Assembly: GCA_963772955.1 (NCBI GenBank)
Contig: CAVYZF010000009.1
Span: forward strand, 1,585,631 to 1,649,630
Source of the DNA: Gp6-AA40 sp963772955
Lineage (GTDB): Bacteria > Acidobacteriota > Vicinamibacteria > Vicinamibacterales > UBA2999
Length of the DNA stretch: 64,000 nucleotides
Direction of reading: 5' to 3'
The translations under genes were made by a program, and so were the position numbers. Below, piece by piece: positions 46,402 to 53,101 of this stretch. Position 1 is the first letter of the stretch. Every line of letters begins with the position of its first letter. The notes under the pieces are model-generated. The model was not told the DNA's origin, ran no database searches, and saw nothing but the letters and a program-made list of their open reading frames with translations.

Positions 46402-46641
46402 TCAGTCCAGCGGCGGAATCTCGTTCGGCGGCACCAGCACTTCGATCGAACGAGCCCGGCCGGGAACTCGAGTGACCAAGCCACGGCGTTCGAGCGTCAG
46501 AATCATGCTGTGCACCGATGGCGGTGTCACCTTGAAGTAGCGTCTGAAGTCCGCTTCCGCCGGACTGCGCCGATTCAACTTCGTATACGCAACTATGAAT
46601 GCCAGGTACTGACCTTGAAGCTTCGTGAACCGCGTTTCCAA
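46402..46641 (-). CDS. LexA-like winged-helix DNA-binding protein
   Basis: 79 residues: METRFTKLQGQYLAFIVAYTKLNRRSPAEADFRRYFKVTPPSVHSMILTLERRGLVTRVPGRARSIEVLVPP. This is the wHTH domain of LexA (recognition helix PPSVHSMILTLERRG, wing LVTRVPGRARSIEVL) without the protease part. It is often found as a stand-alone mobile-element-associated regulator. Placed upstream of the nucleotidyltransferase gene, it probably represses its own operon. Confidence 0.8.
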   Translation of the reverse strand: METRFTKLQGQYLAFIVAYTKLNRRSPAEADFRRYFKVTPPSVHSMILTLERRGLVTRVPGRARSIEVLVPPNEIPPLD

Positions 46642-46674
46642 GAGATCCTATTTCCAGTGGCGTTGTTTTCAGCC

Positions 46675-46770
46675 GTCTAGCTATTCGGGCTGACCTGCGG
46701 CGGCTGACCACCGTCGTTTCGAATCAACCCATCGCCACGCGGCCGCCGTCAGGTCCAGCCCCTGTTAGCC
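46675..46770. repeat. attC-like recombination site 9
   Basis: Left GTCTAGC (46675-46681), right GTTAGCC (46764-46770). GGGCTGACCTGCGGCGGC (46687-46704) pairs with GCCGCCGTCAGGTCCAGCCC (46742-46761) with bulged T and C. The 96-base site is the longest and most complete stem in the array. Confidence 0.9.
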
Positions 46771-46777
46771 TGCGGAG

Positions 46778-47122
46778 CTATTCCTCGAACATCTCCTGGA
46801 GTGTCTCCAATACTGCGGTCGTCGTCCCCGGCGACAGCTTGCCCAGGCGCTTGACCAGACGTTCACCGTCGACCGTTCGCAACTGATCCAGGGCGACGAA
46901 TCCCGAGCGGCTCTGAAACCGGCACGGAATACGCCAAGGATACGCGTGACCGCCCGTCGTCATGGGCGCCACAATCACCGTTCGGAGATGCGCATTCAGT
47001 TCGTCTGGCGAGACAATCAGGCAGGGCCGTGTCTTGCGGACTTCACTTCCCACCGTAGGATCTAGCCGGACGAGATGCACTTCGCCTCGCCCGACTGTGT
47101 CGCGCCTCACCGCCACTGCCAT
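46778..47122 (-). CDS. mazF: MazF/PemK-family mRNA interferase toxin
   Basis: 114 residues: RGEVHLVRLDPTVGSEVRKTRPCLIVSPDELNAHLRTVIVAPMTTGGHAYPWRIP...GFVALDQLRTVDGERLVKRLGKL. The GxVxxVxLDPTxGxExxKTRPxLVVS and APMTT signatures are diagnostic of MazF. The first codons overlap mazE by 16 bases. The stop is 7 bases from attC-like site 9, so mazEF forms one cassette. Confidence 0.92.
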   Translation of the reverse strand: MAVAVRRDTVGRGEVHLVRLDPTVGSEVRKTRPCLIVSPDELNAHLRTVIVAPMTTGGHAYPWRIPCRFQSRSGFVALDQLRTVDGERLVKRLGKLSPGTTTAVLETLQEMFEE

Positions 47123-47364
47123 TCCTTCTGGTCGAATTGGCTCGATGTGGCTGCGTCGAGAAGTTGGTCGTCACCACGGGCACGCATGGATTTCGCCGCG
47201 TCGGCCCAACCTGCCCGCGCCGCTCGGGCCGCGCGGACGATCAAGCGCCCATGTTCCGCCTGAAGTTCGACTTCGTCCGGCAGTTGCGCGTGCTCGAGTA
47301 GCATCTTGGGCACCCGAATGCCCTTGGAGTTCCCGATCTGAACAATCCGAGTTCGTGTGACCAT
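47107..47364 (-). CDS. mazE: MazE-like AbrB-type antitoxin
   Basis: 85 residues: MVTRTRIVQIGNSKGIRVPKMLLEHAQLPDEVELQAEHGRLIVR is the SpoVT/AbrB swapped-hairpin DNA-binding domain. The C-terminal tail (RAARAGWADAAKSMRARGDDQLLDAATSSQFDQKEWQW) is the MazF-binding extension. Overlapping mazF start, as usual. Confidence 0.92.
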   Translation of the reverse strand: MVTRTRIVQIGNSKGIRVPKMLLEHAQLPDEVELQAEHGRLIVRAARAARAGWADAAKSMRARGDDQLLDAATSSQFDQKEWQWR

Positions 47365-47383
47365 GTGACTACAGTGTAATCAC

Positions 47384-47425
47384 ATTCAACGCTTCCGGCA
47401 AGAAGTGGGATCTCTAGCGTTAGCT
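47384..47425. repeat. Short attC-like site 10
   Basis: A perfect RYYYAAC left end (ATTCAAC, 47384-47390) and a GTTAGCT right end (47419-47425) lie only 42 bases apart. AACGCT and AGCGTT are inverted, but the inner arms are too short for a normal attC. The neighbouring gene's TAA is in the right end, as at site 7. Confidence 0.45.
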
Positions 47426-47653
47426 GGCCTTTTGGAGTGCGAGCAGTTTCTTCCGCACCGCTTGCGGAAAGTCGACAAACGCGAACTGCGTCTTGTCGAA
47501 CAGATAGTCCTCCCCGCTCTCGTCGACGATTCGCACCAGATCATCCTTGGCCGCTCGTACATCGGGAACGATGCGATACACCTTGCCGACTATGAGGGAT
47601 GCTTCGTTACCGGCGTTGTCAAGGCACAGCGCGAATGGTTTGCTCGGTTTCAT
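47420..47653 (-). CDS. Small conserved hypothetical protein (cassette type)
   Basis: 77 residues: MKPSKPFALCLDNAGNEASLIVGKVYRIVPDVRAAKDDLVRIVDESGEDYLFDKTQFAFVDFPQAVRKKLLAL. I recall close relatives of the DNxGxxASLxxxKxYRxxPD...DESGEDYL type among cassette and mobile-region hypotheticals, without a function. The start overlaps the stop of the preceding frameshifted gene by four bases. Confidence 0.7.
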   Translation of the reverse strand: MKPSKPFALCLDNAGNEASLIVGKVYRIVPDVRAAKDDLVRIVDESGEDYLFDKTQFAFVDFPQAVRKKLLALQKAS

Positions 47654-47926
47654 GGCTTATCCAAGTACTTCTTGATCTTGATGTCCCCTTTTGCCGATGC
47701 CGTGGGCCTCGTACCAATGAAGTTCGACTCGCCGAAGCTTGCCGTTCCGGAGTCGCACGGTGGCAACTCCCTTCAGCTTCCGCCAGCGGCCGCGACCGTA
47801 GGTCTTTCGAAGGAACGATCGGACATTGACGCCGGGACCCGCTGCGATGGGGGGGTTCGACCTGTTCGATGGTCCCGACCAACTCAAAGCGCACTTGACG
47901 ATCTTCGCTGAAATTCCTCGGGGCAT
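47650..47926 (-). CDS. Small conserved hypothetical protein, frameshifted
   Basis: The pieces are NFSEDRQVRFELVGTIEQVE, then after a shift at the G-run near 47848 AGPGVNVRSFLRKTYGRGRWRKLKGVATVRLRNGKLRRVELHWYEAHGIGKRG. A last shift near 47695 leads to DIKIKKYLDKP and TGA at 47650. The RWRKLKGVATVRLxxGxxxxAELHWYEAHGIG motif belongs to a conserved small protein family of unknown function. It forms a bicistron with the next gene. Confidence 0.6.
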
Positions 47927-48107
47927 CAAGGCGACTGCTTGGCGCGCTGGACCGGGGCCGATCCCTGAATGCGGGCACTCAACCAGGCCGCCATGTCTGA
48001 CACGCGTGCGACTCTTTCGGGTTCGGTACGCCCTCACTCCAACCGATCAGCAACGCTGAGGGCGGCCACAACTCCGTGTTCTGTTCTTCGTGATTGCGTC
48101 TTCGTCC

Positions 48108-48184
48108 AGCTGACGTTGCAAATGAGCCGCGCGCCCGGCGACAGGATGGCACAAGGGCGCCTCGGCTCCATTTGCGTGTTATGC
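48108..48184. repeat. attC-like recombination site 11
   Basis: Left end AGCTGAC (48108-48114, degenerate) and right GTTATGC (48178-48184). GCAAATGAGCCG (48118-48129) pairs perfectly with CGGCTCCATTTGC (48163-48175) apart from the extra C; the GCGCCC/GGGCGC inner stem extends it. Confidence 0.88.
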
Positions 48185-48232
48185 GGCCTCCCACTCGGCC
48201 ACGAGCTGCCAATCGCCGTCTTCCGCAAGCGC

Positions 48233-49177
48233 TTAGACAATGAGAACACTGCTCGTGGTTGGAAGGCCGTTGGCGCGATGCGACCAGGTGCGCCCAGCGT
48301 CCGCCGATCCGTATAGGTTGCCTGCCTTGTCGGCCACAGCGAGTGCCGAGCCGCGTGTGGCGATGCAACCGGTGTCGGCGATGCCGTCGATCCACCTGGG
48401 CAGGCCACCACCCACGGGCACCAGCGGACCAGGTCCGTCTATCGGTCGTCGATAAACTGCGCCCTGAGTTGCGAAGTGGTCCCCAGAGGCAGACACCAGA
48501 ATATCGCTGGTCGAAAACGCGACGGCGGAGCAATACGACGCATGAAGGCCGTCCTGCTCGACAGTCCACGTTGTTCCACTGTCCCGACTGACGCAAAGCC
48601 CTATCGCGGCCGCCGCGATCACGATGCCGGGATGAATTGGGTGGGCGCAAACCTCGTGGACGTCACTGTCAACGTCTATGGTGGGTTCCCAGGTCACACC
48701 GCCATCCGTCGACCGCGGTATGCCACCGACGTGAACGTTGGCAAGGAGCACGGTCCCGTCCGAGGTTGCGGCTATCGAGCGAATCCCGAGCGGCGGTCCG
48801 ACGAGCTGGCCGTTTATGAGCGCCGAGCCTGCGTACCATTTGTCACGCCCCGCCACGGCGTCGAAGCCGCGGAGTTGGTCGACCTTGCCATTTGCGCTGA
48901 CGCGCAGGACGCGTGCATCGTCAGTCCCGACGTAGATGACGTCGCCGATTGGCACGGAGCACGCAAGTGGAAACTCACTGGTAACGATCGTGCTCCACTG
49001 GCCGGCAAGAGAGCGCCGGCAAAGCGAGTGTCCGTCGACGACAGCGAGAGTGCCGCCGTGCCCGTCAGCCGCAAGCCCTCTGACCGACTGACCGGCGAGC
49101 TCGTGTTGACGGGACTCGCCCGTGACGACGAACAACCCATCGTTCCACGACGCCGCAAGTACAGTTGGGGTTGTCAC
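48233..49177 (-). CDS. BNR/Asp-box-like beta-propeller protein
   Basis: 314 intact residues without an obvious signal peptide. It has repeated Asp-box-like motifs (SRDSGTTWTVEQ, STDGGVTWEPT, SADAGRTWSHR) and strands such as VIYVGTDDARVLRVSANGKV and GIRSIAATSDGTVLLANVHVGGI. This sialidase/VPS10-like propeller fold is found in exo-sialidase-like and photosystem-assembly-like proteins. The sialidase arginine triad is not evident, so a binding role is more likely. It fills one interval of the attC array. Confidence 0.75.
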   Translation of the reverse strand: MTTPTVLAASWNDGLFVVTGESRQHELAGQSVRGLAADGHGGTLAVVDGHSLCRRSLAGQWSTIVTSEFPLACSVPIGDVIYVGTDDARVLRVSANGKVDQLRGFDAVAGRDKWYAGSALINGQLVGPPLGIRSIAATSDGTVLLANVHVGGIPRSTDGGVTWEPTIDVDSDVHEVCAHPIHPGIVIAAAAIGLCVSRDSGTTWTVEQDGLHASYCSAVAFSTSDILVSASGDHFATQGAVYRRPIDGPGPLVPVGGGLPRWIDGIADTGCIATRGSALAVADKAGNLYGSADAGRTWSHRANGLPTTSSVLIV

Positions 49178-49213
49178 CGCAGCATTCCGTTTTGCTCAAG
49201 TAGATGATCCGAA

Positions 49214-49284
49214 TTGAGCGCCTACGCCGTTCTCACGGCTACGCTCAAGTGTCTGTCTAGCGTCGATCGATTCCATTGTTAGGC
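49214..49284. repeat. attC-like site 12, degenerate
   Basis: Right end is a perfect GTTAGGC (49278-49284). Upstream, TTGAGCGCCTACGCCGT pairs imperfectly with ACGGCTACGCTCAA (49235-49248). No RYYYAAC left end was found; GTCTAGC, identical to the left end of site 9, occurs at about 49256. Confidence 0.4.
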
Positions 49285-49339
49285 GACTCAACCTCGTCCA
49301 GCCGACTCGGTGCGTGATGAACTCGGCTCGCGCTGACCC

Positions 49340-49892
49340 TCATTGGCAAAGCCCGTTCGGCGCCCATAACGCCCAGTTCGATGCAGGTTGCGACGCGTCA
49401 TGAAGAATGAGGGCAAGTGCGCGACGTACTTCGGAGCCTGTCGCCGTGAGCTCCATCGGCAACTCACCAGGCACAATCACTGGTGGACCACCAGCGCGAC
49501 CCACCATTGTCCCGTTTGGCGTCTCGAGACACGTCTGACCCGCGAGCGTGTACCACGCCTCGGGTCCTGAATGCTTATGCGCAACGCTTTTCATCCCCGG
49601 TTCAAACACTCCCTCCAAGTACTGCGCCATGTGTTCCCGACCCTCGGAGATGGGCAGCGGACCGATGCTTGCCACGTGTTCGCCGTCCGCGGCCCGCCAT
49701 TCCGCTGGACCAATCGTCAAGAGCCACGTACGACCAAACGATTCGACCACGACCCCAGTTGCCCCTTTCGAGCGGTCGGCCGCAGCACGGGATGGGAAAG
49801 TATCGAGATGCCAGAAGACTTCCGCGGTCCCCAGCCTGCCAACGGCCTGGTCCGCGACGATGTAACAACCAAGCTCTCGCCCGCCGCGTTCA
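49340..49892 (-). CDS. Cupin-domain protein, N-terminally truncated and joined to integrase remnant
   Basis: From about residue 1 of this segment: ERGGRELGCYIVADQAVGRLGTAEVFWHLDTFPSRAAADRSKGATGVVVESFGRTWLLTIG, then the cupin motif SVAHKHSGPEAWYTLAGQTCLETPNG and RALALILHDASQP. Homologues that I recall start with a signal peptide before this point, so the N-terminus is lost. The reading frame continues upstream into the integrase fragment. The metal-binding HxH...E of motif 1 is present. The combined ORF runs to 50005 in this frame. Confidence 0.7.
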
Positions 49893-50072
49893 CTTGCCGG
49901 AACACCTCGTGTCGCCAGACTCGAGAGAAATGCCGTGACCTCGGTTGCCCCCAGCTCTCGTGGATGCCGCTTGCCGGAACACGATGAAGCGACGGATCCA
50001 CCCAACGTACGCGTCTTCAGTCCGGTGGCTGTAATGACGGAGGCGGATGGCCTCGCGAACGCGATCGAGCAA
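49893..50072 (-). pseudogene. Truncated integron-type tyrosine integrase (IntI N-terminal domain)
   Basis: The minus strand encodes LDRVREAI then LRHYSHRTEDAYVGWIRRFI, followed by VF, a two-base deletion, then GKRHPRELGATEVTAFLSSLATRGVPAS. This is the SAM-like N-terminal domain of integron integrases (usual form VRxxIRxxHYSxRTExAYVxWIxRFIxFHxKRHPxEMGxxEVxxFLxxLA). The catalytic C-terminal domain (R...HxxR...Y) is absent; the sequence passes straight into the cupin gene. The fragment is on the same strand as most cassettes and lies at the right border of the attC array. Confidence 0.78.
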
Positions 50073-50190
50073 CTTGGGAGGATGACCGGGAACGTTGCCG
50101 AACGCCGACGCGAACCGACGCCCGGTACGTGGAAGCTACGCAGCGCCGTCTCTCACGGTCTGCATTCTGATTTCCTTAAGTAACCCGAGT

Positions 50191-51234
50191 CTACCGCTCG
50201 GGGCTCGTGAGCGTCTTCCTGAGTTCTGCCGGCAGGTTGCCGTCGTTGCACGTCAATCCCGGAGCGGCGCCGGGTAAGCCCTGTCGCTCGATCCATCCAC
50301 AACAGTAGCGGCCGCACGACGCGGGCGGCTTGTAAATCGGTCGCAACGTCTTGCGATACTCGGGGTAGAGCGTGTGCGCGTATCCCATCGCCGCTTCCTT
50401 CGGGATGTTGTAGGTGCGCACCATGTAGTCCTCTTCCGGATTCTGCCCGGGCAGGTAGTGCGCTACTTCGCCCGTATCTTCGAGCGACGGGATCTCGACG
50501 CCGACATTGCACGTGTCGCGCAGCGGTCCCTGACTTGCGCGCGGATCGAATTCCCACACGCGGCTCACCACGTGCGGCTCGGTCAGATAGATCGGGTCCT
50601 CCTGAATGGTCATGATCGTCAGCAGGTTCTCCCGTCTCGTGATGAAGACGGTGAAGGTCGACTGATCGCTGCCCTGAATGCCCACGCCTCGCCTGATCCA
50701 CGCGGTCTTGACGTGTGTCGTGCGTGCGACGAGCGTGTCGCCCTCCCAGTGCCCGGTCGTGAAACCCGAGGGCGAGTGCCAGGCGTTGGGGGAAGGATGC
50801 GGCCGTCCATCCATCCAGATTCGAACCGTATCCCGCAGATAGTCACCGGCCATCACCCAGGCCACCACACGACCAGACGCGTCCACCTCGCTCCAGATGC
50901 GGATCGCGAGCGGCCGGTACAACCCCACCCACGGCGATTGCGCCAGACACTGCCGCTCGATCATCGATGGAAGGCTGGACGAGTATCGCAGCGCTTTGGC
51001 GCGACCCTCTTCGCTCATCGGCATGCCCGTGAAGTCACCAAGGAAGGAGCCTGGACCACGCTCGATGTAGTCCTCGTACATGCGGATGGCGTAGGTGCCA
51101 CCGAGCTCGACCTGCGCAAACGCAGGCGTGCCTGCCAACAACACGCTGAATACGACACACAGAGGCACAGAGACACAGAGAATCTTATTGATTCCTTGCC
51201 TCTGTGCCTCAGTGCCTCGGTGTGTCGTGATCAT
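50191..51234 (-). CDS. Secreted family B protein (copy 5)
   Basis: I start at ATG 51234, overlapping the family A stop (TGATG). The 347 residues begin ITTHRGTEAQRQGINKILC, which is translated from a palindromic repeat, then VSVPLCVVFSVLLAGTPAFA as signal peptide. Family B landmarks: LGDFTGMPMSEEGRAKALRY, MIERQCLAQSPWVGLYRPL, VRIWMDGRPHPSPNAWHSPS, GHWEGDTLVARTTHVKTAWIRRG, IQEDPIYLTEPHV, VAHYLPGQNP, HTLYPEYRKTL. It has a cysteine-rich C-terminal tail (SCGRYCCGWIE). Third gene of the minus-strand MBL-A-B operon. Confidence 0.8.
   Translation of the reverse strand: MITTHRGTEAQRQGINKILCVSVPLCVVFSVLLAGTPAFAQVELGGTYAIRMYEDYIERGPGSFLGDFTGMPMSEEGRAKALRYSSSLPSMIERQCLAQSPWVGLYRPLAIRIWSEVDASGRVVAWVMAGDYLRDTVRIWMDGRPHPSPNAWHSPSGFTTGHWEGDTLVARTTHVKTAWIRRGVGIQGSDQSTFTVFITRRENLLTIMTIQEDPIYLTEPHVVSRVWEFDPRASQGPLRDTCNVGVEIPSLEDTGEVAHYLPGQNPEEDYMVRTYNIPKEAAMGYAHTLYPEYRKTLRPIYKPPASCGRYCCGWIERQGLPGAAPGLTCNDGNLPAELRKTLTSPER
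51153..51227. repeat. 75-base imperfect palindromic repeat inside a signal-peptide region
   Basis: The left arm CGACACACAGAGGCACAGAG and the right arm (CTCAGTGCCTCGGTGTGTCG) are reverse complements with few mismatches, and the palindrome spans 51153-51227. It has the GAGGCACAGAG repeat type that is known to disperse in bacterial genomes and to be mis-translated as HRGTEAQR... peptides. The family B start codon lies just outside it. Confidence 0.75.
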
Positions 51235-51971
51235 CAGAATCTCGCGTCGCATGGTGTCGGATCCCATTTCGAAGTGTCGCGTTCGAGCTTGTAGTGGATC
51301 GCCGTTTGAAACGGCGCCTGCAGGTAGACAGAATCGTCGACGACGTTGGTGTTCACGAGGTACTTGTCGCCATTCGGGAGCGAATGGACGTCCCAGTGTT
51401 CAGTGAAGATCGCTCGCTCGCTGTAGGGAACTCCGTTCTTACGCAGGTACCCGGGACGGAGATTGTTCGTGATCGTCTTCAATGAGCCGAAGCGGGGCGC
51501 TCCGCGCCCGCCACCTCGCACGATCCATTGCGCCGACGTGAATCCCTGCCAGCTGCGAGGTCCTGGAGACGTGGCCGCGCCAAAGCGAAGGAGCCTGGTC
51601 TGTACGCCGTAATCGGTCTCGAGCTTCAGCGTGTTGTCGTCCTGCCAGGAGATCCGCATGCGGATCGGCCCGCGCATCAGGCCGGGCGCTCCGTACGCCC
51701 TGCACTGTTCACCAGCGGCTTCATCCCTGGCCGGATCCCACGCCTCCGCCACTTGCTGGCCCTGAACGTTGAGCGGGATGCTGACGATGTCGCCTTTCGC
51801 GGGAGTGATCATTCGCCATCGCCAGTCCTCTGAGATGATCGCGACCCACTGGCCGGCGAGATCGATGGGCGCATCGGCACGCGCTGTGGACACCGGTGCT
51901 TGTGTCGCGCGACTTTGCGCGCCGACTGCGGCGGTCATCAGGAGAATCGTCAGAAAGAGAGTGGACTTCAT
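51234..51971 (-). CDS. Secreted family A protein (copy 4)
   Basis: Intact. ATG 51971 overlaps the MBL stop (ATGA). Signal peptide MKSTLFLTILLMTAAVGAQ. Landmarks: APIDLAGQWVAIISEDWRWRMITP, EQCRAYGAPGLMRGPIRMRISWQDDNTLKLETDYGVQTRLLRFG, LKTITNNLRPGYLRKNGVPYSE, HWDVHSLPNGDKYLV and KWDPTPCDARF. Very similar to the frameshifted copy 1, which sits in the same MBL-A-B order. Confidence 0.82.
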   Translation of the reverse strand: MKSTLFLTILLMTAAVGAQSRATQAPVSTARADAPIDLAGQWVAIISEDWRWRMITPAKGDIVSIPLNVQGQQVAEAWDPARDEAAGEQCRAYGAPGLMRGPIRMRISWQDDNTLKLETDYGVQTRLLRFGAATSPGPRSWQGFTSAQWIVRGGGRGAPRFGSLKTITNNLRPGYLRKNGVPYSERAIFTEHWDVHSLPNGDKYLVNTNVVDDSVYLQAPFQTAIHYKLERDTSKWDPTPCDARF

Positions 51972-52965
51972 TTCTGGCGACTCAACCCGTTGTAAACAGC
52001 TTCCACGAATTTTTCGGTCGTCCATGTACCGGTGTCCGATCCATACCGCCCGCGATATCCCTTCGTCGGATTGGTGGCTTTCACCTGGTCGAGTGTCAGA
52101 CCTTTGTCGATCAGTTCCTGGATCGTGTCCCTGATCACCGTCACCATGTCGCGATATTCGACGACTTCGGCGTAGTCGGCGACATAGCCGTGCCCGGGCA
52201 CCACCAGCGTGCGGCCGGGCTTCAGCACCAGCGGCGTGCCCGCTACGACGAATTCAGTGAGCAACCGGTTGAGTCCTTCAATCTCGCCCTGGATGCTGCC
52301 GCCCTTTGCGCGATCGATGACCGGGAACTGCCGCAAGTCGATGACGTCGCCGGTCGCGATGACGTCGGCCTTTCTGAAGAGCACCATCACGTCGCTGTCG
52401 GAATGGGCACCGGTCTGACGGATCACTTGTACCGCGTCGTCATTGACGTAAAAGGACCGATAGCGGGACGTGAAGGTGTCGTTCGGCAGCATCCTCGTCG
52501 GCAACGGCGATTCCGTTCCGTTTGTGCCGAGCGCGCTCAAGCGGAGGAGGACGTTCTCGTGGGCGAGCACCGTTGCGTGGTTGCCGTCGCCGAAGGGGTC
52601 AGGGCTGAGCCCTATCCCCGCGCCACCGACGATCGCGTTGCCGCCGACGTGATCGAGGTCCGCGCTGGTATTCACAATCATGCGGATCGGTCGTGACGAA
52701 ATCGTCTTGATGGCGTCCAGGAGAGCGCGCGCCGTCTCGGACGACCCGCTGTCGACCACGACGATTCCGTCGTCTCCGACGTGGACGGTGACGTTGCCGC
52801 CTGCGCCGAAGATGACGTGCACGTTCGGTCGAATCTGAATCGATTCGAGGCCCGCGCGAGTCGTGGACGGATGCTGCTGAGCAAAGACACCGGGCGTCCA
52901 GTGTCCCGCACTCAAGGAAGCAGGAGAGCGACGAGCCATCGCAATCGGATCGCCGCGCTCGTCAT
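51968..52965 (-). CDS. Secreted MBL-fold protein with altered zinc motif (copy 5), one frameshift
   Basis: ATG 52965 gives MTSAAIRLRWLVALLLP; a one-base shift near 52915 joins it to ASLSAGHWTPGVFAQQ, completing a signal peptide. Core: VHVIFGAGGNVTVHVGDDGIVVVDSG, the motif TSADLDHVGGNA, TGAHSDSDV, the VIATGD aspartate, VPGHG and the tail YRDMVTVIRDTIQELIDKGLTLDQVKATNPTKGYRG...GTWTTEKFVEAVYNGLSRQK. HxH is missing as in all copies. First gene of the minus-strand operon; it is divergent from the TonB receptor at 53102. Confidence 0.85.
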
Positions 52966-53101
52966 CGTGGCGAACCTATACCACACTGCGGCGGCCACGG
53001 CCAGACAAGTGCCGAGGCGCTTGATTTCGGGTGTAGGATCTGGCCCCGCCATCGGTTCGCCTTCCTTCTGGTTACCGTTCACTGCGGCGAGGAGGCCTTG
53101 A

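Noticed and set aside
45833..46711. 292-residue version of the nucleotidyltransferase
   Set aside because: Its first 106 residues overlap the LexA-like gene and have no coding character; ATG 46393 fits better.
38407..49284. Reading the hairpins between cassettes as Rho-independent terminators
   Set aside because: They lack T-tracts, are 60-96 bases long with central unpaired regions, and share the RYYYAAC/GTTRRRY ends and an unpaired C.
38407..49284. CRISPR array
   Set aside because: The repeats are not identical direct repeats, spacing is irregular and genes lie between them; no cas genes are present.
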